DNA of 64,000 nucleotides, from assembly GCF_000382405.1 (NCBI RefSeq), contig NZ_KB908255.1, positions 62,001 to 126,000 of the forward strand. Reading direction: 5' to 3'. Source of the stretch: Mycobacterium sp. 141 (GTDB taxonomy: Bacteria; Actinomycetota; Actinomycetes; Mycobacteriales; Mycobacteriaceae). Below the pieces are notes generated by a model, which was given only the letters and a program-made list of their open reading frames with translations, did not search any database and was not told where the DNA came from. Positions 32,378 to 43,425 of this stretch are shown piece by piece. Within the stretch, counting starts at the first letter, position 1. Each line of letters begins with the position of its first letter. Both the position numbers and the translations under genes were made by a program.

Positions 32378-32477
32378 CCGTGCCAACTGACCACGCCGAG
32401 CAGACATGGGTGTACCGGAACTGCGGCGTGTCGGGGACTTGCGTGTCTGCTCGGCGGAGAACGTTGCCCACGGAGTC

Positions 32478-33776
32478 ATGGTGAGCAACCGTGATGGCCG
32501 GTTCGGCCGGCGGCTGCTGACCCGCAGCGGATCCTGGGCCGAGGCCGGCCGGATATCCGAGATCCTGCGCAAGGAGACCGTCGGCGGCATCCTGCTGCTC
32601 GTGGCCGCGAGTGCCGCGCTGATCTGGGCCAATTCGCCGTGGGCGCAGACGTATCACCGGTTGTCGGCGCTGGTGATCGGGCCGGGATCCCTGCACCTCA
32701 ACCTCAGCGTGGCCGCGTGGGCGGCAGATGGTCTGCTTGCGATCTTCTTCTTCGTCGTCGGGGTGGAACTCAAACGCGAGTTCGTCGCCGGCGACCTGCG
32801 CGACCCGGCCCGCGCCGCACTGCCGATCGCCGCCGCCGTGGGTGGCATGGTCACGCCTGCGGCGATCTTCGTCGCGATCAACCTGGCCACCGGACACTCG
32901 GAAAACCTCGGCGGCTGGGCGGTCCCGATCGCGACCGACATCGCCTTCGCACTTGCGGTGCTCGCGGTGCTGTCCAGCCATCTGCCGTCGGCGCTGCGGA
33001 TCTTCCTGCTGACCCTGGCAGTGGTCGACGATTTGCTGGCCATCATCGTCATCGCCGTTTTCTACACCGATCACCTGGCGCCCGGTCCACTGGCGGCCGC
33101 GCTCATCCCGATCAGCCTGTTCGGCCTGGCGGTGCAGCGCGGTGTCCGGCGGTGGTGGATTCTGCTGCCCTTGGCGCTGGCCGCCTGGATGCTGGTACAC
33201 GCCAGCGGGGTGCATGCCACCGTGGCCGGGGTGCTGCTCGGGTTCACCGTTCCGGTCCTGGGCAGCCACGCCGCCGCCGAGCAGTTCGAGCACCGCATGC
33301 GGCCGCTGTCGGCCGGTATCGCGGTACCGCTGTTCGCTTTCTTCGCCGCGGGTGTGACGGTCGGCGGGTGGTCTGGCCTCGGCCTGGCGCTGACGCATCC
33401 GGTGACATTGGGCGTCATCGCCGGGTTGGTCCTCGGCAAACCCATCGGGGTGTTCGGCACCACATATCTGCTGGCCCGATTCACCCATGCCAGCCTGGGC
33501 GAAGGCCTGGCCTGGCGGGATGTTCTCGGTGTGGCGTTACTGGCAGGCATCGGCTTCACCGTGTCGCTACTCATCGGGGAACTCGCGTTCGGCCACGGTG
33601 ACGTCGCCGACGACGACGTCAAGATCGCGGTGCTGACGGGATCGGTTATCGCAGGTCTGCTGGCCGCGCTGGTGCTGGTCGCGCGTAACGCGGCATACCG
33701 GCGGATCGAGCAACTGGAGACCGTCGATACCGACCACGACGATGTGCCCGACATCTACCCGCCACGCGAGGGCTGA
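32478..33776 (+). CDS. nhaA: Na+/H+ antiporter NhaA
   Basis: 432 aa. ATG at 32478, one codon before a GTG that is equally possible. About 12 transmembrane segments; [20 protein letters not shown] and the [19 protein letters not shown] double-Asp motif (ion-binding site) are diagnostic. The C-terminus is acidic ([13 protein letters not shown]). It exchanges Na+ or Li+ for protons at alkaline pH. Not found at this point in M. tuberculosis. Confidence 0.95.
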   Translation: MVSNRDGRFGRRLLTRSGSWAEAGRISEILRKETVGGILLLVAASAALIWANSPWAQTYHRLSALVIGPGSLHLNLSVAAWAADGLLAIFFFVVGVELKREFVAGDLRDPARAALPIAAAVGGMVTPAAIFVAINLATGHSENLGGWAVPIATDIAFALAVLAVLSSHLPSALRIFLLTLAVVDDLLAIIVIAVFYTDHLAPGPLAAALIPISLFGLAVQRGVRRWWILLPLALAAWMLVHASGVHATVAGVLLGFTVPVLGSHAAAEQFEHRMRPLSAGIAVPLFAFFAAGVTVGGWSGLGLALTHPVTLGVIAGLVLGKPIGVFGTTYLLARFTHASLGEGLAWRDVLGVALLAGIGFTVSLLIGELAFGHGDVADDDVKIAVLTGSVIAGLLAALVLVARNAAYRRIEQLETVDTDHDDVPDIYPPREG

Positions 33777-33791
33777 ACCAGGTTCCGTGCG

Positions 33792-33797
33792 TACACT
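33792..33797 (+). promoter_or_regulatory. dxs -10, leaderless type
   Basis: TACACT ends 6 nt before the dxs ATG with no Shine-Dalgarno between. A leaderless mRNA is the simplest reading. No clear -35. Confidence 0.35.
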
Positions 33798-33803
33798 GAA
33801 CGA

Positions 33804-35717
33804 ATGCTTGAACAGGTCCGCGGTCCCGCTGATCTGCAACACCTGTCGCAGTCACAGCTAACTGACCTCGCGCAGGAGATCCGGCAATTCCTGATTCACA
33901 AGGTCGCTGCAACCGGCGGGCATCTTGGCCCCAACCTGGGTGTGGTCGAACTGACGCTGGCGCTGCACCGGGTGTTCGATTCACCATACGATCCGATCGT
34001 CTTCGACACCGGCCATCAGGCCTACGTGCACAAGGTGTTGACCGGGCGCAGCCAGGACTTCGACTCGCTGCGGATGAAGGGCGGCCTCTCGGGCTATCCG
34101 GCCCGCAGTGAGAGTGAGCATGACTGGGTGGAGTCCAGTCATGCCAGCTCGGCGCTGTCCTACGCCGACGGCCTGGCCAAGGCGTTCGAACTGAACGGGC
34201 ACCGCAACCGTCACGTCGTGGCCGTCGTGGGGGATGGCGCGCTGACCGGCGGCATGTGCTGGGAGGCCTTGAACAACATCGCCACCGCGGGGCGCCCGGT
34301 GGTCATCGTCGTCAACGACAACGGCCGCAGCTATGCACCGACCATCGGCGGATTCGCCGACCACTTGGCCGGCCTGCGGCTGCAGCCCGGCTACGAGCGG
34401 ATCCTCGAAGAGGGCCGCAAGGCTGTCCGGGGACTGCCCGTCGTCGGCGAGTTCTGCTATCAGTGCATGCACAGCATCAAGGCGGGCATCAAGGATGCAA
34501 TCTCCCCGCAGGTGATGTTCACCGATCTGGGTATCAAGTACATCGGCCCCATCGACGGTCACGACGAACACGCTGTGGAGAACGCGCTGCGGTATGCCAG
34601 GGGCTTCAACGCACCGGTGATCGTGCACGTGGTCACTCGCAAGGGCATGGGCTATCCACCGGCGGAGAACGACGAGGCCGATCAGATGCACTCGTGCGGT
34701 GTGATCGACCCCGAGACCGGGCTGGCCACCAAGGCCTCTGGAATTGGCTGGACCTCGGTGTTCTCCGAGGAGCTGATCAAGATTGCCGCCAAGCGCCGCG
34801 ACATCGTGGCGATCACGGCGGCAATGCCCGGGCCGACGGGGCTGAGTGCGTTCCGTGAGCGCTACCCGGACCGTTTCTTCGACGTGGGTATCGCCGAACA
34901 GCACGCGATGACCTCGGCCGCCGGGCTGGCGATGGGCGGTCTGCATCCCGTGGTGGCGATCTACTCGACCTTCCTCAATCGGGCATTCGACCAGCTGCTC
35001 ATGGATGTCGCGCTGCACAAGCTGCCTGTGACCTTGGTGCTGGACCGCGCTGGTGTCACCGGTCCCGACGGCGCCAGCCACAACGGGATGTGGGACCTGT
35101 CGGTCCTCGGTATCGTGCCCGGTATCCGGGTGGCCGCTCCCCGTGACGAGTCACGGCTGCGTGAGGAACTCGCCGAGGCCCTCGCCGTCACCGACGGGCC
35201 GACCGCCATCCGCTTCCCCAAAGGCGATGTGGACGAAGACATCTCGGCGATCGAGCGGCGCGGTGATATCGATGTACTGGCGGTCCCGACGCCCGGCCTT
35301 ACCGATGACGTCCTGTTGGTGGCCGTCGGCTCGTTCGCGCCGATGGCGCTCGCGGTGGCCGAACGGCTGCGCAACCAGGGTATCGGCGTGACAGTGGTCG
35401 ACCCCCGGTGGGTGCTGCCGGTGCCCGACGCGCTCCGCGACCTGGCGCGCACGCACAAGCTGGTGGTCACCGTCGAGGACAACGGTGTGCACGGCGGCGT
35501 CGGTTCGTCGGTCTCGGCGGCATTGCGGCACAACGAGATCGACGTACCGTGCCGCGACGTCGGGGTGCCGCAGGAGTTTCTGGCGCACGCTTCGCGCGAC
35601 GAGGTGCTCTCCGACGTGGGACTGACGGATCAGCACATCGCTCGGCAGATCACCGGTTGGGTGGCAGCCATCGGCACCTCGGCCGCCGAACGCGAAGTGT
35701 CCGAACAAGTCGACTGA
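33804..35717 (+). CDS. dxs: 1-deoxy-D-xylulose-5-phosphate synthase
   Basis: 637 aa. TPP-binding motif [20 protein letters not shown] ending in [20 protein letters not shown] at the N-terminus, the SRDE-type [14 protein letters not shown], and a C-terminal transketolase-like domain. It condenses pyruvate and glyceraldehyde 3-phosphate, the first step of the MEP isoprenoid pathway. Full length for the family. Confidence 0.97.
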   Translation: MLEQVRGPADLQHLSQSQLTDLAQEIRQFLIHKVAATGGHLGPNLGVVELTLALHRVFDSPYDPIVFDTGHQAYVHKVLTGRSQDFDSLRMKGGLSGYPARSESEHDWVESSHASSALSYADGLAKAFELNGHRNRHVVAVVGDGALTGGMCWEALNNIATAGRPVVIVVNDNGRSYAPTIGGFADHLAGLRLQPGYERILEEGRKAVRGLPVVGEFCYQCMHSIKAGIKDAISPQVMFTDLGIKYIGPIDGHDEHAVENALRYARGFNAPVIVHVVTRKGMGYPPAENDEADQMHSCGVIDPETGLATKASGIGWTSVFSEELIKIAAKRRDIVAITAAMPGPTGLSAFRERYPDRFFDVGIAEQHAMTSAAGLAMGGLHPVVAIYSTFLNRAFDQLLMDVALHKLPVTLVLDRAGVTGPDGASHNGMWDLSVLGIVPGIRVAAPRDESRLREELAEALAVTDGPTAIRFPKGDVDEDISAIERRGDIDVLAVPTPGLTDDVLLVAVGSFAPMALAVAERLRNQGIGVTVVDPRWVLPVPDALRDLARTHKLVVTVEDNGVHGGVGSSVSAALRHNEIDVPCRDVGVPQEFLAHASRDEVLSDVGLTDQHIARQITGWVAAIGTSAAEREVSEQVD

Positions 35718-35820
35718 TCCCGTGCGGGTCACCGTCTTGCGGCCCACTGTCAGACCAGGTTTCGACGACGCCACGGGCGCTCGACAGTAGCAACCGACTC
35801 GCGAGAGATGTTGCCCGGAT

Positions 35821-37071
35821 TCAGCTTTCGATGGTCAGGGCGGTGGTGAGGATCGGCACCGTCAGCTCTCGCTGCCAGGGCCGCACCTGAGCCTCGATCA
35901 GGAATTCCTCGACCGCCGTCGCGACGTCGGGCACCGGTTGCCAATCCCAGCACAGCCGGCGCACCACCTCGGGCGTGATGAGGTTCTCTGCAGGTACCGA
36001 AACCCGTGCGGACAGTTCGGCCAGGCCGGCCCGCGCGGCCTCCAACCGGGCCGCGGCCTCTGGTTTGCGCCTGCCCCAGCGGACGGCCGGTGGCGGGCCG
36101 TTCTGCGGCTCGGCTGCCGTCGGCGGGTCAGGATTCTGCCGGGCGCGCTCCAGTGCGTCGAGCCAGACCTGCGCGCTGCGGCGTTGTTTGGATCCGCCGA
36201 AGATCGGCAGCACAGTCAGCTCGTCGACGGTCTTGGGATCGGCAGTGGCGGCATTGACGATCGCCGAGTCGGGCAGGATGCGGCCGGGAGCGATATCGCG
36301 GCCGCGGGCGATGTTGTCGCGCGTGGTCCACAGTTCCCGGACAGCGGCCAGGGCCCGCGGATTGCGTACCTTGTGGATTCCTGACGTGCGTCGCCAGCGC
36401 TCGCGGCGGGTGGGCTGCCCGACGTAGGTTCGCAGGTGCTCGAATTCCTGTGTGGCCCAGTCTGTCTTGCCCTGCTCCTCGAGCACTGCCGCGATCGCGT
36501 CCCGCAGCTCCAACAGCACCTCAACGTCCAGTGCGGCGTAGTTCAGCCAGTCGTCGGGAAGTGGCCGCTTCGACCAGTCGGCCGCACCGTGGCCCTTCAT
36601 CAACTGCAGGCCCAGCAGTCGCTGCACCATGGCCGCCAGATTGACCCGCTCGAACCCAGCAAGCCGGCCCGCCAGTTCGGTGTCGTAGAGCTGGGCCGGG
36701 CGTAACCCGATCTCGGCGAGGCACGGCAGATCCTGGTCGGCGGCGTGCAACACCCATTCGTCGGCTTCGAGCGTGTGCGCCACGGGGGCCAGCGCGTCGA
36801 TCGGGGAGCCACCGTGGTTCACCGGATCGATCAGCACCGTGCCCGCCCCGGCCCGGCGAATCTGCACCAGGTAGGCGCGGTTGGAATAGCGAAATCCCGA
36901 GGCGCGCTCGGCGTCGATGGCGAACCGACCTGCGCCGCGCGCGAGAAGCGTTGCCGCCGAGGAAATCTCCTGGGAGGTGACGCACACTTCGGGTACGCCG
37001 GCAGCCGGTGCGAGCAGAGGAGTGGCCTCGGGCTCGGCCGCCTCGCTAAGGTCTGATTCTCCGTCTGTCAT
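35821..37071 (-). CDS. rnd: ribonuclease D family 3'-5' exonuclease with HRDC domain
   Basis: 416 aa. The DEDD exonuclease domain has FAIDAERASGFRY, HAADQDLPCLAE and YDTELAGRLAGF, with a late AALDVEVLLELRDA. An HRDC-type helical domain follows (NPRALAAVRELWTTRDNIAR). Processes structured RNA 3' ends. Its ATG overlaps the stop of the DUF3000 gene (ATGA), so the two form an operon. Confidence 0.92.
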   Translation of the reverse strand: MTDGESDLSEAAEPEATPLLAPAAGVPEVCVTSQEISSAATLLARGAGRFAIDAERASGFRYSNRAYLVQIRRAGAGTVLIDPVNHGGSPIDALAPVAHTLEADEWVLHAADQDLPCLAEIGLRPAQLYDTELAGRLAGFERVNLAAMVQRLLGLQLMKGHGAADWSKRPLPDDWLNYAALDVEVLLELRDAIAAVLEEQGKTDWATQEFEHLRTYVGQPTRRERWRRTSGIHKVRNPRALAAVRELWTTRDNIARGRDIAPGRILPDSAIVNAATADPKTVDELTVLPIFGGSKQRRSAQVWLDALERARQNPDPPTAAEPQNGPPPAVRWGRRKPEAAARLEAARAGLAELSARVSVPAENLITPEVVRRLCWDWQPVPDVATAVEEFLIEAQVRPWQRELTVPILTTALTIES

Positions 37072-37652
37072 CTCACGCGCGCGTGGGAACTCAGGTCCGT
37101 GACGCCGGCCGGGGGTAGCCCAGCCGCGTGCTCGAGGACTTCACAGAACGCCTCCACGTGCGGTCCCAGCTCCAGGTTGGTGGCCGTCCACGAGGCCCGC
37201 AGCTCCAGCTGATGGGCACGCGGGGGGCCGGAGATGTCGCCGTACCGCACTGAAGTGGTGGCGGTGACGGTGCCGCCGAGCGCCGTGACATGCTCGGCGC
37301 GGGTATCCAGGGCGTCGACCAGCCAACTCCACGCCACTTCAGGCAGCAGCGGGTCGACGGCCTCGCTGGAATCCAGATCGGCCTGGATGTACGCCACGAG
37401 CCGCATGGTGCCGTCCCACGCCTCGGCGCCCTCGGGGTCGTGCAGCAGGATCAGCCGGCCGAAGGCATCGCCTTCGGACCGCTCCGGGACGATCGCGGTT
37501 TCGGGGTGCTTGACCTCGGCGCCCAGCGCGTAGCTGTAGGGCGCCAGCCGCTGCGGCGGGCGGATCGGGCCCAGCTCAATTTCCGGGCGTACGGAGGTGG
37601 CATTCATAGCCGCCACCGCCGTCCGGAACTGTGCCGGTTCGGCAGACGTCAC
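37068..37652 (-). CDS. DUF3000 family protein
   Basis: 194 aa from GTG (MTSAEPAQFRTAVAAMNAT). Core: PPQRLAPYSYALGAEV, GRLILLHDPEGAEAWDGTMR, WSWLVDALDTRAEHVTALGG and RASWTATNLELGPHVEAF. A soluble actinobacterial family of unknown function that is always next to rnd. Divergent from hemE. Confidence 0.88.
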   Translation of the reverse strand: MTSAEPAQFRTAVAAMNATSVRPEIELGPIRPPQRLAPYSYALGAEVKHPETAIVPERSEGDAFGRLILLHDPEGAEAWDGTMRLVAYIQADLDSSEAVDPLLPEVAWSWLVDALDTRAEHVTALGGTVTATTSVRYGDISGPPRAHQLELRASWTATNLELGPHVEAFCEVLEHAAGLPPAGVTDLSSHARVR

Positions 37653-37762
37653 ATCATTTGACGCTAGCCCATCGGGCCAGGACAGTGGGCAGGCGCGCCG
37701 TATTGATGCCGGCGCGGCGGTGTGGGAATCATGTGACCGGCTCCGTGGCACCATAGGAGCCG

Positions 37763-38824
37763 ATGAATACCCGTCGCGAGCTGCCCAAGTCGCCCTACCT
37801 GGCTGCCGCCAGCGGCCGCACCCCGCACCGTGTGCCGGTGTGGTTCATGCGGCAGGCCGGCCGGTCCCTGCCTGAGTATCGGGCGTTGCGCGCCCAGCAC
37901 CGCATGCTGGAGGCCTGCTTCGACCCCGAACTGGTCTGTGAGATCACCCTGCAGCCCGTCCGGCGCCACGGCGTCGACGCTGCCATTTTGTTCTCCGACA
38001 TCGTGGTGCCGCTCAAGGCGTCCGGCGTCGGTCTGGACATCGTGCCCGACGTGGGGCCGGTGATAGAGCACCCGATCCGCACGATCGCCGACGTGCAGGG
38101 ATTGAAGCCGCTTGAGCCACAGCAGGTCTCACCGGTCGCCGAGGCGGTGTCACTGCTGGTGTCGGCGCTGGGCGAGGTGCCTTTGATCGGGTTCGCGGGC
38201 GCCCCGTTCACGCTGGCGTCCTACCTCGTGGAGGGTGGCCCGAGCCGCCATCACGAGCGCACCAAAGCGATGATGCACGGCGAGCCGGAGACCTGGCACG
38301 CGCTGATGACGGTGTTGACCGATCTGACCATCGCATTCCTGCAAACACAGGTGGAAGCCGGGGTGGACGCCCTGCAGGTGTTCGACTCCTGGGCCGGGAC
38401 GCTGTCACTGGCCGACTACCGCAGCCACGTGCTGCCGCACAGCGCCCGGGTGTTCGCAACCCTGGCCGCGGCCGGAGTATCGATGACTCACTTCGGTGTG
38501 GGCACGGCCGAACTGCTCGGCGCCATGTCCGAGGCGGTGGAACCGGCCACGGCTGCCGTGGTGGGGGTCGACTGGCGTACGTCACTCGTCGACGCGGCCG
38601 CCAGGGTCAGGCCGAGCACCGCTCTGCAGGGCAACCTCGATCCCGTGGTGTTGCTGGCCGGTTGGCCGGTAGCCGAAGCCGCGGTGCGCCGGGTGGTGGA
38701 GGACGGGCGTCAGGCGGTCGCCGCCGGTGCCGCCGGACATATCTTCAATCTGGGCCACGGGGTGTTGCCTGCGACCGATCCTGGCATCATCACCGAGGCA
38801 GTGGCGCTGGTCCACGCGCTGTGA
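37763..38824 (+). CDS. hemE: uroporphyrinogen decarboxylase
   Basis: 353 aa, AGGAG before the ATG. Signatures [17 protein letters not shown] (N-terminal) and the catalytic [17 protein letters not shown] are intact, as is FDSWAGTLS. It converts uroporphyrinogen III to coproporphyrinogen III. First gene of a three-gene heme operon (hemE-hemY-hemQ) joined by GTGA and 4-nt spacings. Confidence 0.97.
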   Translation: MNTRRELPKSPYLAAASGRTPHRVPVWFMRQAGRSLPEYRALRAQHRMLEACFDPELVCEITLQPVRRHGVDAAILFSDIVVPLKASGVGLDIVPDVGPVIEHPIRTIADVQGLKPLEPQQVSPVAEAVSLLVSALGEVPLIGFAGAPFTLASYLVEGGPSRHHERTKAMMHGEPETWHALMTVLTDLTIAFLQTQVEAGVDALQVFDSWAGTLSLADYRSHVLPHSARVFATLAAAGVSMTHFGVGTAELLGAMSEAVEPATAAVVGVDWRTSLVDAAARVRPSTALQGNLDPVVLLAGWPVAEAAVRRVVEDGRQAVAAGAAGHIFNLGHGVLPATDPGIITEAVALVHAL

Positions 38825-40197
38825 GAGCAGCGTACTGCATTGTTGGCGGCGGGATTTCGGGCCTGGTCGCGGCTTACCGCTTGCGGCTGGCCGCCGGTCC
38901 CGACGCCGACATCACACTGCTGGACCCGGCCGACCGGCTGGGTGGAATCTTGCGCACCGAGCGTGTCGGCGGGCAACCACTCGATGTCGGCGCCGAGGCG
39001 TTCGTGGTCCGCCGGCCCGAGATGCCGGCTTTGCTGGCCGAGCTGGGGCTGACACGGCGCCAGATCGCCACCACCGGAGTGCGTCCCCTGATCTACAGCG
39101 GCGGGCGGCTACATCCGATGCCGCTGGGCACGCTGCAGGGCATTCCCGCTGAGGCATCGTCGCTGCGGGGGCTCGTCGACGACGCAACCGTGGCGCAAAT
39201 CCTGGACGAGCGGACGCGACCGTTTCGCTGGCGCCGCGGCGCCGATCCCACAGTGGCTGAGCTTGTCGGAGACCGGTTCGGAGCGCAGGTGGTGACTCGC
39301 TCGGTCGACCCGCTGCTGGCCGGTGTGTACGCGGGGTCGGCGGCCACCATCGGGTTGCGGTCGGCCGTCCCGCCGCTGGCCACGGCACTTGACCGGGGTG
39401 CGCCGAGCCTGACCGATGCCGTGCGCGCGGCGCTGCCACCCCCGACCGGTGACTCCGTGTTCGGGGCGTTGGATGGCGGTTACTCCGTGCTGCTGGACGA
39501 ACTGCACCGCCGGTCGGCGGCCCGCTGGGTTCAGGTGGGCGCCGAGCGTGTCGACCGGGGCGAGCAGGGCTGGGAGGTGCTCGACGACGAGGGCACCCGG
39601 TGGCATGCCGACGCGGTGATCCTGGCCGTCCCGGCGCCGCGGCTGCCGAAGCTTATCGAGCACATCGCACCTGGGACCGCGGCTGCGGCTCGTCGCATCC
39701 GCGTCGCCTCGGCGGCGGTCGTGGCCCTGGCGCTGCCGGGCGGGACACCGCTGCCGCAGCAGTCCGGGGTACTGGTGGCCGGTACCGATCAGGGCGACGA
39801 GCCCAGGAACCCCGTCAACGCAAAGGCCGTCACCTTGTCGTCTCGCAAATGGGGACGCCGTGGCAACGTCGAACTCGTGCGGCTCTCGTTCGGCCGCTAC
39901 GGCGACACCCTGGCCCGCGACACCGGCGACGAGGACCTGCTGGCGTGGGCCGCGCGCGACCTCAACACCCTGTTCGGGGTGACCGTTGACCCGGTCGACA
40001 GCCACGTGCAGCGGTGGATCGACGCGATGCCGCAGTACGGCCCGGGACACCCAGAACTGGTGGCCGAGCTTCGTGCCGGGTTACCGCCGACACTGTCGGT
40101 GGCCGGTGGCTATCTCGACGGCATCGGGGTGCCGGCATGTGTGGCGTCGGCCACCCGTGCTGCCGACACATTGCTGAAACCCGGCGTGGCACGATAG
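38821..40197 (+). CDS. hemY: coproporphyrinogen III oxidase / protoporphyrinogen oxidase (HemY type)
   Basis: 458 aa from GTG overlapping the hemE stop. N-terminal FAD-binding [17 protein letters not shown] (GxGxxG), [18 protein letters not shown], and C-terminal [20 protein letters not shown]. In actinobacteria this enzyme (also CgoX) oxidises coproporphyrinogen III to coproporphyrin III ahead of HemQ, the coproporphyrin-dependent pathway. Operon partner of hemE and hemQ. Confidence 0.94.
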   Translation: MRAAYCIVGGGISGLVAAYRLRLAAGPDADITLLDPADRLGGILRTERVGGQPLDVGAEAFVVRRPEMPALLAELGLTRRQIATTGVRPLIYSGGRLHPMPLGTLQGIPAEASSLRGLVDDATVAQILDERTRPFRWRRGADPTVAELVGDRFGAQVVTRSVDPLLAGVYAGSAATIGLRSAVPPLATALDRGAPSLTDAVRAALPPPTGDSVFGALDGGYSVLLDELHRRSAARWVQVGAERVDRGEQGWEVLDDEGTRWHADAVILAVPAPRLPKLIEHIAPGTAAAARRIRVASAAVVALALPGGTPLPQQSGVLVAGTDQGDEPRNPVNAKAVTLSSRKWGRRGNVELVRLSFGRYGDTLARDTGDEDLLAWAARDLNTLFGVTVDPVDSHVQRWIDAMPQYGPGHPELVAELRAGLPPTLSVAGGYLDGIGVPACVASATRAADTLLKPGVAR

Positions 40198-40201
40198 GCC
40201 T

Positions 40202-40897
40202 ATGGCCAAGCTTGATTTCGACGCACTGAACTCCACCCTGCGCTACCTGATGTTCTCCGTGTTTTCGGTGAACCCAGGTGAACTGGGGGAGGATCGCGCC
40301 GATGTCATCGACGAGGCTGCGTCGTTCTTCAAGGCCCAGGAGGATCGCGGTGTCGTGGTCCGCGGCCTGTACGACGTGGCCGGGTTGCGCGCCGACGCCG
40401 ACTTCATGATCTGGACCCATGCCGAGAAGATCGAAGCGTTGCAGGCCACCTATGCCGACTTCCGCCGCACCACGGCGCTGGGCCGGGTCAGTGACCCCGT
40501 GTGGAGCAGTGCCGCGCTGCACCGGCCTGCCGAGTTCAACAAGAGCCATGTTCCGTCGTTCATCGCGGGTGAGGATCCCGGCGCCTACATCTGCGTGTAC
40601 CCGTTCGTGAGGTCCTACGAGTGGTACCTGCTGCCCGACGAGGAGCGCCGCCGGATGCTCTCCGAACACGGCATGGCCGCCCGCGGGTACAAGGACGTGC
40701 GCGCGAACACCGTTCCGGCTTTCGCCCTGGGCGATTACGAGTGGATCCTGGCGTTCGAGGCGCCCGAGTTGGACCGCATCGTGGACCTGATGCGGGATCT
40801 GCGCGCCACCGACGCCCGGCGGCACACCCGTGAGGAGACCCCGTTCTTCACCGGGCCACGGGTCGCTGTCGAGGAACTCGTCGCCAAGCTGCCGTAG
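40202..40897 (+). CDS. hemQ: coproheme decarboxylase HemQ
   Basis: 231 aa chlorite-dismutase fold. [19 protein letters not shown] starts the first barrel; AAGR-type tail [20 protein letters not shown] is the HemQ signature, with Tyr residues positioned for coproheme decarboxylation. The last step of the coproporphyrin-dependent heme pathway; follows hemY by 4 nt. Confidence 0.95.
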   Translation: MAKLDFDALNSTLRYLMFSVFSVNPGELGEDRADVIDEAASFFKAQEDRGVVVRGLYDVAGLRADADFMIWTHAEKIEALQATYADFRRTTALGRVSDPVWSSAALHRPAEFNKSHVPSFIAGEDPGAYICVYPFVRSYEWYLLPDEERRRMLSEHGMAARGYKDVRANTVPAFALGDYEWILAFEAPELDRIVDLMRDLRATDARRHTREETPFFTGPRVAVEELVAKLP

Positions 40898-40930
40898 CGA
40901 CACCCGCCTGGCGGGTCGTCTGGCTCGGTT

Positions 40931-40978
40931 TGTCACGCTGGAGTGACTGTCGAGCCCGACAGTCACTCCAGCGTGACA
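40931..40978. terminator. 22-bp hairpin after the heme operon
   Basis: A perfect 22-bp inverted repeat with an AGCC loop, 33 nt after the hemQ stop and before the next plus-strand gene. No U-tract. Likely the heme operon terminator. Confidence 0.65.
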
Positions 40979-41051
40979 GATGGTGCCGTGCAGTAACACC
41001 CGACCGGCGGCCTGACCTGGGTATTTCGGGGGCAGGCCTACCCTCGCGGAT

Positions 41052-41798
41052 ATGACTGCTCCAGAAGACACCACGCGTCATTTCGAAGAGATGTATCGCG
41101 ACGAGCGGACATCGCATGGATTACCGGCCGCGACCCCGTGGGACATCGGTGGTCCGCAACCGGTCGTGCAGCAGCTCGTCGCGGTCGGCGCCGTCAAGGG
41201 TGAAGTGCTCGATCCCGGTACCGGTCCCGGCCACCACGCCATCCACTATGCGTCAAAAGGCTTGTCTGCCACAGGTATCGACGCGTCGCCCAGTGCGATT
41301 GAACGGGCGAGGGAGAACGCCGCGAAGGCCGGGGTAACGGTCGACTTCCAGGTTGCCGATGCCACCAAACTCGACGGCCTGGAGGGCCGGTTCGACACCG
41401 TCGTCGACTCCGCGTTCTTCCATGTGTTCACCGGCCAGCGGGAACTGCAGAAGTCCTATGTCCGCGCGCTGCATCGCGCCACCAAACCCGGGGCTCGGCT
41501 GTTCATGTTCGAGTTCGGTGACCACAACGTCAACGGTTTCCGTATGCCGCGGTCCCTCACGATCGACGATTTCCGGGCGGTACTGCCGGACGCGGGCTGG
41601 GACATCACTTACCTCGGCCCCACCACCTACCAGGGCAACGTCAGCGTCGAGACCTTCGAGATGATGGCCGCTCGTAACCCCGACATGGCCGAGGGCATGG
41701 AACCCTTACTGGAACGGCTGCGGGTCATCGAACCGTGGCTGACCGACGGCCGCGTGCACATGCCGTTCTGGGAAGTGCACGCCACCAGGATGGGCTGA
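41052..41798 (+). CDS. class I SAM-dependent methyltransferase
   Basis: 248 aa. SAM site GEVLDPGTGPGHHAIHYASK (motif I), ATGIDASPSAIERARENA, DTVVDSAFFHVF (motif post-I). Small-molecule type, substrate unknown; Rv2675c occupies the same position in M. tuberculosis after hemQ. Confidence 0.88.
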   Translation: MTAPEDTTRHFEEMYRDERTSHGLPAATPWDIGGPQPVVQQLVAVGAVKGEVLDPGTGPGHHAIHYASKGLSATGIDASPSAIERARENAAKAGVTVDFQVADATKLDGLEGRFDTVVDSAFFHVFTGQRELQKSYVRALHRATKPGARLFMFEFGDHNVNGFRMPRSLTIDDFRAVLPDAGWDITYLGPTTYQGNVSVETFEMMAARNPDMAEGMEPLLERLRVIEPWLTDGRVHMPFWEVHATRMG

Positions 41799-41831
41799 CC
41801 GAGCTGGACGCCTGGATCGTCGGCCGGGCGA

Positions 41832-42914
41832 TCAACCCGCCGCAGCACCGAACAACAGGCCCAGCAGATAAGTGACGCTGGCGGCGCCGTAGCCGATCAG
41901 CAGTTGGCGCATCGCACGTCGCAGCGGCGGACCGCCGGAGAGCAGGCCCACGGTCATGCCCGTCGTCAGCAACGCCAACCCGACCAGGACCGCTGACACC
42001 ACCACGGCGACGATGCCGGCAAGTCCGAACAGGTAGGGCAGCACCGGGATCAGTGCCCCGGACGCGAAGAACAAGAAGCTCGACGTCGCCGCCCGCAATC
42101 CGGTTCCCACGGCTTCGCGCTTCTCGGTGGACACCTCGCCGAACGGTGAGTCACCCAGCGCGCCGGACCGCAGGCTCGCGAAGACCTCGGCGGCGCGGTC
42201 GGCGGCCTCCCGCTGGCTCATGCCGCGGGCCCGGTACACCAGCTCCAGCTCGTTGGCGTCGACATCGAGCGCCCGCACCGCGGTACCGGCGGTGGCACTG
42301 GGCGTGGAGGCCTCCAGCAGTTCGAGTTGTGAGTTGACCGATACGTACTCACCGGCGCCCATGGACAGCGCTCCCGCGATCAACCCGGCCAGACCTGTCG
42401 CCAGAATCGTTTGATTGGACACCCCGGTGGCGCTGATGCCCAGCACCAGCGCCAGATTGCTGACGAGCCCGTCATTGGCGCCGAATACCGCGGCGCGGAA
42501 GCTCCCCGACAGTTGGTCACGGCCCCGGCTGGCGAGTGCGCGTACGACCTCCATGTGGATGCGTTCGTCTGCGGCCATCGTCGGCGTGGCATCGGTGTCG
42601 GTCTCGTAGGCCGAACGTGCCTCGGCGCGTTGCGCGAGCGCCAGAGTGAAGACCGAACCGAGGTGCCGGGCCAGGAAGCCCAGTGCGCGGGTCCGCACGT
42701 CGGGCCGGCGAGGGTGGCCCACCTGGTCGCCGAGCAAAGTCAACCAATACCGCTCGTGCCTGCCCTCTGCGGCGGCCAGCTCCAGCAGGATGTCCGGTTC
42801 GGCACCCTCGCGGCGCTGTGCCAGATCCCGGTACACAGCGGCCTCGGCGCGTTCATTGGCCAGGTATTGTCGCCACCGTCGCAACTGCGAGTCGGTGGGC
42901 TGCGAAGCAGCCAT
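41832..42914 (-). CDS. ferritin-like / VIT1-CCC1 membrane protein
   Basis: 360 aa. The N-terminal 130 residues form a rubrerythrin-type ferritin-like domain (YLANERAEAAVYRDLAQRRE, AAEGRHERYW, DERIHMEVVRAL: Glu/His ligands in ExxH patterns), followed by a VIT1/CCC1 transporter with FGANDGLVSNLALVLGIS and GAGEYVSVNSQLEL. This is the domain order of MbfA-type iron exporters, in which the ferritin-like domain senses or delivers Fe2+. Iron or Mn export is likely. Confidence 0.88.
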   Translation of the reverse strand: MAASQPTDSQLRRWRQYLANERAEAAVYRDLAQRREGAEPDILLELAAAEGRHERYWLTLLGDQVGHPRRPDVRTRALGFLARHLGSVFTLALAQRAEARSAYETDTDATPTMAADERIHMEVVRALASRGRDQLSGSFRAAVFGANDGLVSNLALVLGISATGVSNQTILATGLAGLIAGALSMGAGEYVSVNSQLELLEASTPSATAGTAVRALDVDANELELVYRARGMSQREAADRAAEVFASLRSGALGDSPFGEVSTEKREAVGTGLRAATSSFLFFASGALIPVLPYLFGLAGIVAVVVSAVLVGLALLTTGMTVGLLSGGPPLRRAMRQLLIGYGAASVTYLLGLLFGAAAG

Positions 42915-42929
42915 GCTCGACGGCGCCTC

Positions 42930-43346
42930 TCAGCTCTCAGCCGGTACCAGGCGAAGCGAGATCGAGTTTATGCAGTACCGCTGGTCGGTAGGGGTGGGAT
43001 AACCCTCGCCTTTGAAGACATGACCGAGGTGGCTGTGGCAGTGGGCGCACAGCACTTCGACCCGGCGCATACCGAGGGAATCGTCGGACCGCAGGATCAC
43101 CGCGTCTGAATTGGTCGGGTCGAAGAAAGATGGCCAACCGCAATGGGATTCGAACTTCTCGGTGCTGCGGAACAGCTCGGCGCCGCAGGCCCGGCACTCG
43201 TAGACCCCTTCGGTCTTCGTGTCGGTGTACTCCCCGGTGAAGGGGCGTTCGGTACCTGCCCGTCGCAGCACCGCGAACTCTGCCGGAGTGAGCTTCTCGC
43301 GCCACTGGTCATCGGTCAGTTCCAGCTTGGGACCCGGGTTCGTCAT
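42930..43346 (-). CDS. msrB: peptide-methionine (R)-S-oxide reductase
   Basis: 138 aa. Zinc CxxC pairs ECRACGAELF and LCAHCHSHLGH, WPSFFDPTN, and the catalytic RYCINSISLRL Cys. It reduces methionine-R-sulfoxide. It is complete. The gene is on the same strand as aftC but 80 bp away. Confidence 0.96.
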   Translation of the reverse strand: MTNPGPKLELTDDQWREKLTPAEFAVLRRAGTERPFTGEYTDTKTEGVYECRACGAELFRSTEKFESHCGWPSFFDPTNSDAVILRSDDSLGMRRVEVLCAHCHSHLGHVFKGEGYPTPTDQRYCINSISLRLVPAES

Positions 43347-43425
43347 ATCCCCAAATTACGTGGTGTGCATCAACACGCGCCAGATCCGCCGATGTCCGGG
43401 ATACACCGCGGTCATGCTGTGGGGC

